DNA of 64,000 nt. Source: an uncultured Prevotellaceae bacterium. Lineage in GTDB: Bacteria > Bacteroidota > Bacteroidia > Bacteroidales > Bacteroidaceae. Positions within the stretch are counted from its first letter, which is position 1. Every line of letters begins with the position of its first letter. The stretch lies in the NCBI GenBank assembly GCA_902775475.1, contig CACYME010000001.1, positions 124,001-188,000 on the forward strand, written 5' to 3'. Below, piece after piece: positions 9,691 to 18,800 of this stretch. The translations under genes and the position numbers were made by a program. The notes below the pieces were generated by a model, which searched no databases, had not been told where the DNA came from, and was given only the letters and a program-made list of their open reading frames with translations.

Positions 9691-11265
9691 TTATTTTGTC
9701 AATTCTTCAATGCGGCAGCTGTGCTGCTTGGTGTCGCGGTCGTAGCTGATGCCCACGAGCAGCATTCGGTCGGCATCATCGCGCAGCTTGGCGGGATAGT
9801 CCTTGCGGTGTATCTGGTTGATAGCGCTGTCGGCATCATGGTTGTATTTCAGCTCAAGCAGGATGGCAGGACTGTCAACACCCTTGCGAGGCACCAACAC
9901 CAGGTCAGCAAAGCCCTTACCCGTAGCCAGCTCACGGTGCATCACATAGTTGTTGCGTGCATAGTAGAAGGCAATGGTGAGCACACAGGCCAGCGAGTTC
10001 TCGTCGTTGTAGCTCAGTATGCTGGTGTTGTCGTCGTGGGCAGCATCAACGCCGCGTGCCACCGCCTCCTCGTCGCCTCGGAGCGTGGCTTGGAGCAGTT
10101 GTTCCGACTTCTCAATAGCGGAGATTACAACACTCCATTTACTGGTCTTAACAGCGTTCACCATTTCGCCAGCCACCTCTCGATTGGGGATATAGCACTC
10201 ATTGCATGACCAATCATACGAAAGGTAGCCTAAGTGTATGAGCACCGTCAGCACGTCGTCCTTGCCGTGAATGACCGACATGTCGTTCTGAAATCCCGTT
10301 GGCTCAACAGGGCAGCGTCCTTCAGCCAACATGCTGATGATGTCGTCCTTCAGTCCTTCATAGTTCATCTGGATATAGCTGGCCACGGCATCGTAGGCAC
10401 CTGTGGCAGCCCAGTAGCTGGTACAGTGGCCATTCTCTATGGCTTGCATCACCGAGTTGGGGTTGAACATCGAATGCTCGTCGCCTATCTGATAGCCGTC
10501 GTACCATTTCTCCAGTTCGTCGAAGTCCATGCCGTGCTTCCCGGCAAGTCTCCTGACCTCTTCTTTTGTGAAGCCGAAATAGCGCGACATCTTGCCAGAC
10601 ACTATCATGGAGTACTCCCTGAAGTTGTTGAGCGCCGACTCGGTCTTATATTTCTTGATGGGCAGGATGCCCGTCATATACACGGCAGCGAACGCCCTGG
10701 CACCATCAACGCTCTTGAACATGCGGCGCAGCCATGCCACATAGCGGTCCATGGCGGGCGTGGCAGGGTTGAACTCACGACAGATGGCATCCCACTCGTC
10801 GATGATGAAGATGAACTTTTGCCCTGTCTGCTCGCTGATGGCAAGAAGGGTCTGCATGAAGTCGGCAGCAGCATCCACCGTCTCGTCGGGATAAGCCTTG
10901 AGCACGTCTCTCTTCAGCTCAAGTTCCAGATTGTCAACTATGCGTTCATCGTGGAAGCGTGTGGTGAAGGATGTCATGTCAAGGTAAATGACAGGATATT
11001 TGTTCAGGTGCTTCTCAAACGAGGCATCTTGGGCTATCATCAGGTCGGTGAACAGCTCGCGCGAGTCGCACGACTGGTCGTAGTAGGCACACAGCATCTT
11101 GGCCGCCACCGACTTGCCGAAACGGCGGCAGCGGCTGACACAACTGTACCGGCGCTCCGAAAAAAGCGTATTGTTGACAACGGCTATCAAGCCTGACTTG
11201 TCAACATATTCGCCGTTCCGCACGCTCTGGAATGCCGCGTTGCCTATATTGATGTAATAACCCAT
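9691..11265 (-). CDS. AAA-ATPase-like protein with C-terminal PD-(D/E)XK nuclease domain
   Basis: This 524-residue cytosolic protein matches the widespread Bacteroidetes family with an AAA-ATPase_like N-terminus and a DUF1703-type PD-(D/E)XK C-terminus. The phosphate-binding loop is the family's RRFGKS variant (residues about 47-52), the Walker B strand is FIFIIDEWDA (151-160), and the nuclease core is FADLVLVPRKG followed by LLELK near 452-473. There is no signal peptide. Members are abundant in Bacteroidetes genomes and their role is not established. Mobile-element and defence roles have been suggested for PD-(D/E)XK relatives. Here it sits between a fimbrillin-like lipoprotein gene (142 nt upstream) and a giant adhesin gene (14 nt downstream), the same slot that the Fic gene holds in the other module. 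All core motifs appear intact, so I regard it as functional. Confidence 0.85.
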   Translation of the reverse strand: MGYYINIGNAAFQSVRNGEYVDKSGLIAVVNNTLFSERRYSCVSRCRRFGKSVAAKMLCAYYDQSCDSRELFTDLMIAQDASFEKHLNKYPVIYLDMTSFTTRFHDERIVDNLELELKRDVLKAYPDETVDAAADFMQTLLAISEQTGQKFIFIIDEWDAICREFNPATPAMDRYVAWLRRMFKSVDGARAFAAVYMTGILPIKKYKTESALNNFREYSMIVSGKMSRYFGFTKEEVRRLAGKHGMDFDELEKWYDGYQIGDEHSMFNPNSVMQAIENGHCTSYWAATGAYDAVASYIQMNYEGLKDDIISMLAEGRCPVEPTGFQNDMSVIHGKDDVLTVLIHLGYLSYDWSCNECYIPNREVAGEMVNAVKTSKWSVVISAIEKSEQLLQATLRGDEEAVARGVDAAHDDNTSILSYNDENSLACVLTIAFYYARNNYVMHRELATGKGFADLVLVPRKGVDSPAILLELKYNHDADSAINQIHRKDYPAKLRDDADRMLLVGISYDRDTKQHSCRIEELTK

Positions 11266-11286
11266 CTAAGCCAAAATCATTAAAGT

Positions 11287-11307
11287 CCGACGGGCGGTGC
11301 CCGCCGG
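11287..11307 (-). terminator. GC-rich hairpin between lipoprotein B and ATPase genes
   Basis: Nine-bp stem with one mismatch (CCGACGGGC with GCCCGCCGG) and a 3-nt loop, about 100 nt after the stop of the 710-codon ORF and 22 nt before the ATPase start. On the minus strand it is followed by ACTTTAAT, a poor U tract. It may be a weak terminator or an RNA-processing signal that lowers expression of the downstream genes. Confidence 0.35.
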
Positions 11308-11407
11308 TTATTAATTGGTGGTGTTACGCCTTGATTTCATCAGTATCATTGAATTTCATCAAATTCTACAGACTGTTCCATCATGCTCGTTTTGTGGGCA
11401 CTTCTTA

Positions 11408-13534
11408 CTATTTCTGCAGGACCACATTGAACGTGAAGGAGTGATAGTATTTCGTATCAGGCACCCCAGGGGCTTCCGACTTCTTGCCGAATAGTTCCAC
11501 GTTGAGGGTGATAGAGGACTTGTATGTGCCTGCAGCGAGATTGTTGTTAAGCACTCCTACAATGCAACCACTGGCAGGGTCGTAGGTGGGTGCCATCTCA
11601 AATATCTTGCCGGTGCCGAAGACATCGGTCCCATTGCTGTTTTTCCATGTGAGCGACAGGAACGTCACTTCGGGGTCGTTGAAGTCGCGCCAAATGCCAT
11701 CGTGGGCTTTCTGTGCGAATGGCTGCAAGATGATGGAACCTCCTGTGCTGAACGTAGTGGTAAGACCGTCGCTGCTGACAGTCGTTGCTGGGTATCCAGC
11801 GATAGGCACGTAGGCAAGCGGCTCCACACGGAACTGCCAGTCGGTGATGTGTATGGGTATATGTATCCAGTCGTTGCGCCGTATGACGTTGAAGCCGCCC
11901 TTGGTGCCACCATAGATGCCATTGGTGGTCAGGTCGTGCTGAGTGGTCATGCCGTAGCGAAGCTCTCCTTCGTAGTCACCACGCTTAATCTTGAGGCGAA
12001 TGGACATCTGGTTGTTGACTGTGGTGAACGAGGCATCGGTCTCGTTGACATAGAAATAGAGGTCGCGTGTGCCTCCGTTGGCTGCGATGGTCTGGTTGGC
12101 ATCAGCAGGTGTATATTCAACTACTCCCACGTCAGTCCTTGCGCCATCGGGCAGGGTAATCATCTCCCTTGTTGTCACCGTTTCGGTGCTTTTCACAGCG
12201 CCTGAGATGACGACGTCGCTGAAGGCATAAGCTTGGTCATTTTTTTCAAGTTCATAAATATAAATCTTCACAACATACTCATCAGTTGTAGCTGAACCAT
12301 TGATTGCGTAAGTGTATTCCCCAAAGAAAGGAGGTTCACGTTTAGCGTTGTCTCCATTTCTTCTCGGAGGTGTTACGCCTTCTACCAACAGATCGCCGCC
12401 CGCTTCTACGTCGAATTTGCCACCTTCTGTGCCCACTCTACAAGCCTTGAACTTGATGCTCCCAGGTGTGAAGGAAAACCCCTCAGCAGGCTTCACCTTA
12501 AAGATAATGACGGCTTGACCATCCTTGGAATTAACATTCTCTGTGGTTTGGAATCTCTGTAGCTTTTGAACTTCATCTTGCGTGTTAACAGGACCACCCC
12601 AGGGTTGAACTTTTTCGCCCCATGAAATATGTGACTCCAACACATCATCTATCGACACGTTAGCCGCTTTACCATCTGTTGGTTTCACGTCATTCAGCGG
12701 CCATGCAGCGGTGATGCCAACTTCTCTGTCAACATCGCTGTAGTTTTGCGGCGACAGGTTGGCTTCCGACTCGAGGTTATCCTTGCTGAAGAGGTAGATA
12801 CCAGGGCCTGAGGTGGAAGCTTGGTTGATGGGGTCGACCTCGATGCCCAGGATCTTCACCTCTTCGGTGGTCTCGTTGACGAACTCGAACGAGAGCTTGC
12901 CCACCACACGCCAGACGGCGAGGGTGCCGGCATCGGTCTCCACGCCATTGCTAACGCTGACGGACTTCAGCGAGCCGTCAGTATTCATCAACTTGCCCGT
13001 CATGGGGATGTTACTCGTCTCGGCAGAACCAGGTACCACGTTTCCTTTGTCTAAGCCGTTAGTGAGCCGGATAGTCCTGTCTGGGTCTATGATTGAGCCT
13101 ACATTGTAGCCATCGGCATAGTTGGCTGTGGCAAACACATGATAGCTGCCTGCGGGCAGCGGGTCGGAGGTGTACTCGGCCCACTTATGGGTGCTGTTTT
13201 CCGAATCCGTTTCGGTTGGAGAGGTGCCCTCATGTGTTTGCTCCGTGAAGTCGTCTTTTGTTCCACTGATGATTTGCACCACCTCGTTGTTAGCAGCCTT
13301 GCAGATCAGGATGCGGAGGGTCTGCAACCATTCCCATTCGTGGTCGGGGTCTTCCCATGCGTTGGGCTGCCTGACGGCACGTGTGGTCATGGCACTTTCA
13401 GGAGCCGTGATGGTGATACGTATGCGCCCCATGCCTTCGGGCAGGGGCTGCTCACTGTCGTTGACATCGTCGCTGGCACAGGCGGTCATCAGCACGGCTG
13501 CCAGCAGGGCCATATAGTGGAATAGGTGTTTCAT
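11408..13534 (-). CDS. Fimbrillin-like lipoprotein B, module 2 (FimD/Mfa4-like position)
   Basis: Lipoprotein of 708 residues when read from the ATG at 13534; the longer frame opens with a TTG at 13540. The signal peptide ends in LMTAC with Cys19 as the lipid site. The mature part begins with an acidic linker (ASDDVNDSEQ) and then ITITAPESAMTTRAV, the TRA motif typical of Mfa/Fim-type fimbrillins, where Arg-gingipain-like maturation cuts in Porphyromonas. The rest is predicted beta-rich with no catalytic motif. It is paralogous in position and general layout to the 689-residue lipoprotein at 31122-33191. The gene starts 22 nt after the stop of lipoprotein A. I infer an accessory or tip-proximal fimbrial subunit. 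Coding sequence around 12240-12560 is more AT-rich than the flanks. Confidence 0.75.
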   Translation of the reverse strand: MKHLFHYMALLAAVLMTACASDDVNDSEQPLPEGMGRIRITITAPESAMTTRAVRQPNAWEDPDHEWEWLQTLRILICKAANNEVVQIISGTKDDFTEQTHEGTSPTETDSENSTHKWAEYTSDPLPAGSYHVFATANYADGYNVGSIIDPDRTIRLTNGLDKGNVVPGSAETSNIPMTGKLMNTDGSLKSVSVSNGVETDAGTLAVWRVVGKLSFEFVNETTEEVKILGIEVDPINQASTSGPGIYLFSKDNLESEANLSPQNYSDVDREVGITAAWPLNDVKPTDGKAANVSIDDVLESHISWGEKVQPWGGPVNTQDEVQKLQRFQTTENVNSKDGQAVIIFKVKPAEGFSFTPGSIKFKACRVGTEGGKFDVEAGGDLLVEGVTPPRRNGDNAKREPPFFGEYTYAINGSATTDEYVVKIYIYELEKNDQAYAFSDVVISGAVKSTETVTTREMITLPDGARTDVGVVEYTPADANQTIAANGGTRDLYFYVNETDASFTTVNNQMSIRLKIKRGDYEGELRYGMTTQHDLTTNGIYGGTKGGFNVIRRNDWIHIPIHITDWQFRVEPLAYVPIAGYPATTVSSDGLTTTFSTGGSIILQPFAQKAHDGIWRDFNDPEVTFLSLTWKNSNGTDVFGTGKIFEMAPTYDPASGCIVGVLNNNLAAGTYKSSITLNVELFGKKSEAPGVPDTKYYHSFTFNVVLQK

Positions 13535-13555
13535 CGTCAATGGTCAATTATCAAT

Positions 13556-14983
13556 TCACAAATAAATGGCAGGGTTGTCCACGTGGCGCCAGTGTTTCTC
13601 CTCAATCCTTATCTTGAGGTTGCCCTCCACGGGGCTGAAGCTCTCTACCGACACGCGATAGATATTGTTGCGAACGATGCCGAAGTTCATGGGTTTAGCC
13701 TCTCCTGTACTGGGGTCTGACGCAAAGTCATTTATATCCTTTGCTTCGTACACTCCTTCGGTCTTTTCACCCTGATGGCGCAGAAAATAGTAATACTGCC
13801 GGGTTACTGGTGTAGTAGCATCTTCGCTGACATAGTATTTGGTTTCAAACACCAGCCCCGTGGCGTACTGCCTCAGCAGCGATGTCGGGAGGAGCGTGTT
13901 CTCCTTGGGGTAGCCTATGATGATGTTGTCGGAGCCACCAACCTTAAACTTCTGGTCTGCATCCATTGAGGCATTCATGTTCACAGTGTAAGTGGCATCC
14001 AAGGTGGTGCTGATTTGGCTAAGATAATTGTACGACGTATGGCTGGCATCTTTATTGGGCGTATTGGGGTCAACGACATAATTCGTCGTGGTTTCATCAC
14101 CCAGGTAGCTGACGACAGGGGGCGTGGCAGTCCAACTGTCCTGCACGCGCTTGAAAAGATATTCCTGCTCGTTGTAGAGGTTGAACGGTGTCACCTTCGT
14201 CACCACCACAAATTCGCCGCTTGTGCCTACCGTGTACTTGTAGCCGCCACGTTCCGAGTCGAAAGTGCCGTTCTTTGTCCAGAAGTCGACACGGGCGGCA
14301 AGTCGCTCGATGTGGATGCATTCGAATTTGTAAGTGTATTTATTCTCTGTAACGCTCACCTCAGGATTTTCCAGCTTCACCGTGGCATCTGCCGAGCTGG
14401 TCATCACGAAGTCACTGGCGTCAGGACCAATGCCGCTGCCAGTATAGGCCAGCAAAGACACCTTATCGCGTACCTCGGAAATAGGCTCACCAGAAACAAC
14501 CATCGGGTCGGCATTGGCTACCACCAGCACATGATAGGTTTTCCCAAGCTCAAGCGAGGTTTCGTCTAAGCGTCGGTCACCAGTAGTATAAACCACCTCT
14601 TCATTATTATAACCTTCAGGGGCATCTGTATGAGGAGCCGTGTGATTATGGTTGTCAGCAGGATGGACGTCGTATTTCTTCACGAATGACACCGTGGCTG
14701 TCCCAGGGTTATCAAGTGTAGCACCAGCAGCCAGTTCGTAGAAAATCAATGTAATATCCTTCACCGCGTTCTCCCGCTCCAGTCCTTTCTCCACACCGTC
14801 GCCATATTCGCCGCCCAGCGGGGCACGCGTCACGGGGTTGCTGCCGGCGCTCACCGAAACGGTGATGTTGATATACCGGGCGGCATCAGCGTCAGGGAAC
14901 TCGTCTTCGTCATAGTCTTCTGTCATCCACTGGCACGCAGCGAGTGCGGGCAGCAGGAGGAGTAAAAAGCATAGTCGCTTCAT
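13556..14983 (-). CDS. Fimbrillin-like lipoprotein A, module 2
   Basis: Residues 1-17 are a lipoprotein signal ending LPALAAC. The start at 14983 (MKRLCFLL) is chosen over an upstream ATG at 15022, which adds 13 polar residues and disrupts the signal. Length is 475 residues. After the Cys come QWMTEDYDEDEF, RYINITVSVSAGS, a TRAP maturation-like site and GGEYGDGVEKG, nearly the same as in the 541-residue protein at 33225-34850 (QWMKEDFDEDV, RYINVSVSVSAS, GGEYGDGWEKG). The two are therefore paralogues. The C-terminus has VRNNIYRVSVESF, the conserved pre-C-terminal strand of Mfa-type fimbrillins, and ends in NPAIYL. It is the first gene of the second module, with a promoter-like site at 15145-15152. 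I infer a fimbrial shaft or adaptor subunit exported as a lipoprotein and polymerised at the outer membrane. Confidence 0.8.
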   Translation of the reverse strand: MKRLCFLLLLLPALAACQWMTEDYDEDEFPDADAARYINITVSVSAGSNPVTRAPLGGEYGDGVEKGLERENAVKDITLIFYELAAGATLDNPGTATVSFVKKYDVHPADNHNHTAPHTDAPEGYNNEEVVYTTGDRRLDETSLELGKTYHVLVVANADPMVVSGEPISEVRDKVSLLAYTGSGIGPDASDFVMTSSADATVKLENPEVSVTENKYTYKFECIHIERLAARVDFWTKNGTFDSERGGYKYTVGTSGEFVVVTKVTPFNLYNEQEYLFKRVQDSWTATPPVVSYLGDETTTNYVVDPNTPNKDASHTSYNYLSQISTTLDATYTVNMNASMDADQKFKVGGSDNIIIGYPKENTLLPTSLLRQYATGLVFETKYYVSEDATTPVTRQYYYFLRHQGEKTEGVYEAKDINDFASDPSTGEAKPMNFGIVRNNIYRVSVESFSPVEGNLKIRIEEKHWRHVDNPAIYL

Positions 14984-15012
14984 ATCTGTATTTTGTTGTT
15001 TACAATACGTTA

Positions 15013-15043
15013 AAAAAATCAATCTGCCCCACCGTGATGGGGC
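15013..15043 (-). promoter_or_regulatory. Hairpin plus U tract in leader of module 2
   Basis: On the minus strand, GCCCCA and TGGGGC form a 6-bp GC-rich stem (15026-15043) with a 6-nt loop, followed after GATTGA by a run of seven T. It lies between the proposed transcription start (about 15138) and the start codon at 14983. This looks like an intrinsic terminator inside the leader, so attenuation is possible. The stem is short and the U tract is separated from it by about 6 nt. Confidence 0.35.
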
Positions 15044-15144
15044 TATCGTCAGTATGGCAAGCTAATGCTTTTTCAAGCATTTAGCGGTACACACACGGTA
15101 GTTTTTGTGCTGTGGTGTGCGTTTAGTCGTAGTAGTAGCGAGTG

Positions 15145-15171
15145 CAAAGGTACTAAAAAATCTTATTCAAA
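15145..15171 (-). promoter_or_regulatory. Promoter of fimbrial module 2
   Basis: The reverse strand carries TACCTTTG (15145-15152), a perfect TAnnTTTG -7 element, and TTTG at 15168-15171. The 15-nt spacing is shorter than the usual 19-21 nt, so the -33 call is weak. Predicted start is about 15138, giving a leader of about 155 nt to the ATG at 14983. Confidence 0.5.
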
Positions 15172-15689
15172 CGTTCATTAATTCCGCAATTTTCCATCAA
15201 CGATAACAAATCTTAACAACTTTTAATCTATCTATACAAGAAAGAAAATCCGCGAATGTAGAAGAAGGAGAAGACGACCAAAACAACCTGGACAACTCTT
15301 TTATTCACGATTCATTCGCGTTTCATTCACGGTCATTACACGTTGCGCACAAAGAAAAGTAATGAGCAAGAATTACCAACAATTACGTCCAACAATTACA
15401 AAAAAGGGTTCTGCGAGGTTTTGTGTTGATGGAGTTCTTGCTTAGTTACAGACCCCACCCCCTCCCCTTGATGGGAGGGGAAAGGCTACGGGTAGGCGAC
15501 CAAAGGTCGGGAATGCGGCTGCGCATGAGTTCCCGCCAAGTAACTGACTTGTTCAAGTAGACTCAAAAAAATATTTTTTCTAATTTTTGGCTCAAATTCT
15601 TTCCAATTCTTTCCAATTGTTTTCCAGAACCAGATTGACTAGCGCCGCAGGCAAAAAAAAACAATCATGCCCATTCACGTGAGAAAGAG

Positions 15690-15783
15690 AGAAGACAACC
15701 AAAACAACTTGGACAACTTTCTGGTTAGCCGTAAGACGCAGGGCTTTGCCAAAGAGTTGTCCAAGTTGTTCAAGTTGTCTTCT
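15690..15783. repeat. Long inverted repeat downstream of the 4549-aa gene
   Basis: The arms at 15690-15720 (starting AGAAGACAACCAAAACAAC) and 15751-15783 (ending AAGTTGTCTTCT) are nearly perfect reverse complements separated by 30 nt. A third copy lies at 15269-15301. The element begins 57 nt after the stop of the giant gene and may act as its terminator or mRNA 3-prime end. Confidence 0.6.
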
Positions 15784-15839
15784 TCTTAACACGAATGCCC
15801 GCAGGCAAGGAAGAAGCGATCAACGTCGGTTCATGTGCG

Positions 15840-18800
15840 TCAGTTGACGACAACCTTCATGCGGCGGTTGATGCCGCCAGCAGTGCTGGCATCGATGACA
15901 TAGATGCCTGGCGACAACTGGAAGGTGCAGGTGTTGCCCACGTTAGACTGACGGAAGACGTTGGCACCGCCAAGGGTGACAGCGCTGACGGCAGTGAGGT
16001 TCGAAGTGGCCGTCACCGTCACCTGGTGCTGACGCACGCTGATGACGATCGCCTCCTGCGACGGGAGCGCGTCGATGCCCAGACCAGTGGTAGTGAGGAA
16101 ATAGCGGCCATAGTCGTTGGGCTGCACACGGATGGTGCTCTCCTGCCCTACCTCGGTCTGCTCGCCTGTGAGGGCGTCGACGAAGTAGAGGTGAGAAGCG
16201 AGAGACGAGAGGTGAGAGGTCACCTGCACCTCAACCGGTTCGCTGCTGCTGCAGGTGACGCCGAAGGGCACCACGTCGAGCTGCGGCCGCTGGTCGATGC
16301 TCACAGCCTGTCCGCTGGCCACTGTATAAACCATCGGCACATCGGCAAGGTTCGAGTCGAAGAGCGTCTCCACATCCTCGCCCTCGCGGTAGCCGTCGCT
16401 GGCGTTACCGCCAACGCGCACCGTGGCGCTGCTGCCGCCCAGGCTGGTAGCCGCCCGGAAGGTGACTCCCAAGAAGCGCGAGCCACCACCAGTGGAACCA
16501 CCATCGTTGCCATCGCCAGAAGAAACTGCCATGGGGAAGTTGCCATCGATGGTCATGTCGCGGGTGAAGAAAATCTTGTCGGCAGTGCCCTTCTTCACGA
16601 AGAAGGCCTGCAAGGGGCGGATGATGCCCACTTCATTGTTTCCTCCACTGGTGATAGCATAGGTTATCGTCTTCTGCTCAACATCGCCGTCGACGGTAGA
16701 CACCACATGCGTCTCGGTGGTCTTATCAACGAGGAAAGCTTTGACCTCGCCGCCCTCGTAGGTCCAATAGCTGTAATTGACCGTTCCGTCGGCCAATGGG
16801 TCGCCACCCGAGGGGTCGTCCTCGGGGAATGTATGTGCGAGGTTCGGGTTGCCCCCAAAGAACTCGCCCATGTTGAGCGATGCCACATGCGGGTTGCCCA
16901 CCAGCACATAGTCGCCCTGCTCCTGCAGGTCGCTGATGTTGAACTCCATGGCGCCCTGCGTACCGCTCTCCTTCGACGCGTCGTCGGTGACGAAGCGGTA
17001 TTGCATGGGCTGCGTGTAGTTCCACGTCGTGCCGTTGATGCTGTTCGTCAGCTGGGCGTCGGGCTTGCTCACCGTCTGCGTGCCACCGGCGGGCGTGCTG
17101 CCAGCGTCGCTCCAATCGTAGTACTGGTAGGTTTCGTCGGCCTTGGGCAGACGGATGAGGGCGGGCACGTCGTTGTCGCTGCCGTCCTTCTGCACCTTGC
17201 GGTGGGCACGGATGCTGAAGCCCATGGGTACGGAGACCTTGTCCACGGTGGTGGCGCTGCTGTAGGGCACCTGCACATCATTATACGTGTGGCTCCACTC
17301 CAGGAACTGCTCGGTGACGCCGGTGTAGCCCAGGCTGGCGCTGTAGTCGGTGGCGCGGGCATCGTTCTCCTTGGTGTAGACGTGTGTGTCGCTGGCTTTC
17401 CACGACCGCTGGTAGATGGGGTACTTCGTGCGGCTGTAGACCGGCGTGGAGGTGGCGGTGCCGTCGGTCACGCTGTTGGCCGTCAGGCTGAACGTGATGG
17501 GCTGGAAGGCCTCGGTCATCTGTCGGCCGGCCTTCTCGGCGGGCGTCTCCATCGAGAGGTCGTTCATCGACGTGGGCACGTACATATCGCCGGCGTAGGT
17601 GCTCTTCAGCGGCGAGGAGGCCAGGTACCACGTGTTGGCCACGAGTTCCTTCTCCACCCAAGCCTTCTCGTAGGTCAGTCGCTGCTGGCGCAGCAGCTCG
17701 GCCTCGGGCTTGAAGTAAATCTCCTTACAGATGTTGCCGTAGAACTTCTCCACGTCGAATGCCTTGCGGTCAGTGTTGAACTGTGCCATCTGCTCGGCGG
17801 TGCGCTTATCGTTGCGCCAGCCCCACACACCGTCGATCCTGGTCTTGCTGCGGTGGCCGAAGCAGCCCTCGCCGCCGTGGGCGTGGGGTCCGTAGCGCAC
17901 GAGCATGTCGTAGCGGATGTCGTCGGTGGCCTTGCTCGACTCCTTGTTGTCCACGGGGCTGGTGTCGGTCATCAGCTCCGTCTGGTTCGGGTCGATGAGG
18001 TAGCCGCCCGTCTGCACGCTGCCCGCCGTGCGTGCCTCGTTGATGAGGCTGGGGGCGTGGTTGCCGGTGAGCAGGGTGACGTAGGTGAACTTCATGGGTA
18101 CGTAGCCAGGGTTGGGATTCGCGTTGTAGAGGTCGCCGGTGAGCATCGAGAGCGAGCCCTCGCCGTCGTTGTCGTAACCAGCGGGGTGGCCGGCGGTGTT
18201 CGTGTTCTGCGTGCGGCCCTCCTGGTTCATGTCCTTGTAGAGGTCGCGGCGCACAGAGCGCTTCCAGTTCTGGTCGTTGTGCCAGCTGACGTTGTAGAGG
18301 TGGGTGGAGCCGATGGCCTGGGCATCCCACGTGGCGAACTCGGGCACCACCTTGAACACAATGTAGAGGTCGGCGTAGCAGTAGTCGTTCGTATCGCCGT
18401 GATACTCAGCGATATCTCCGGCATCAAAGTAGCGGGTGGTCACCTCGTACCAATAGCCCTCCTTAAACGTGACATAGTTTTCAGGATGCTCGCTGTCCTG
18501 AGTGAAGCTCAGCGGCAGGTACATGCGCTTGTTGCTGACGTAGACCCCCGCTCCGTCGTCCTCCTCGTTGGAAGAGCCGTCGGCTCCCGGTGCATTGATC
18601 GTGGTGACGATGAGCTGGGCAGCCTCGGCGGTCAGCTTGCCGTCGGCATCGAGATACGACGGGTCGTTGGTGCCGGAGAGTGTCAGCGAAGGATTGGCGA
18701 AGTAGAGGGCGTTGGGCGTGTAGGTCGAAGGATCGTCTGCCTCTGCCAGTTTCTTCTCGTGGTTCTTCTCGTGGTAGTTGCTGATGGGGATGTGGAGCAT

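Larger units (their letters stand above)
15023..15839. other. 817-bp intergenic region with repeats and a promoter
   Basis: No convincing gene is present. The region holds the module 2 leader and promoter (15013-15171), a GC-rich palindromic element at 15454-15480 (CCCCACCCCCTCCCC, then GGGAGGGG), and three copies of a roughly 33-bp sequence at 15269-15301, 15690-15720 and, inverted, 15751-15783. The small ORF in 15592-15792 overlaps these repeats and has no recognisable features. Confidence 0.6.

Noticed and set aside
15302-15750. Invertible fimbrial promoter between inverted repeats
   Set aside because: The recognisable promoter box (15145-15152) lies outside the repeats, the repeats are imperfect, and no invertase gene is in the window.
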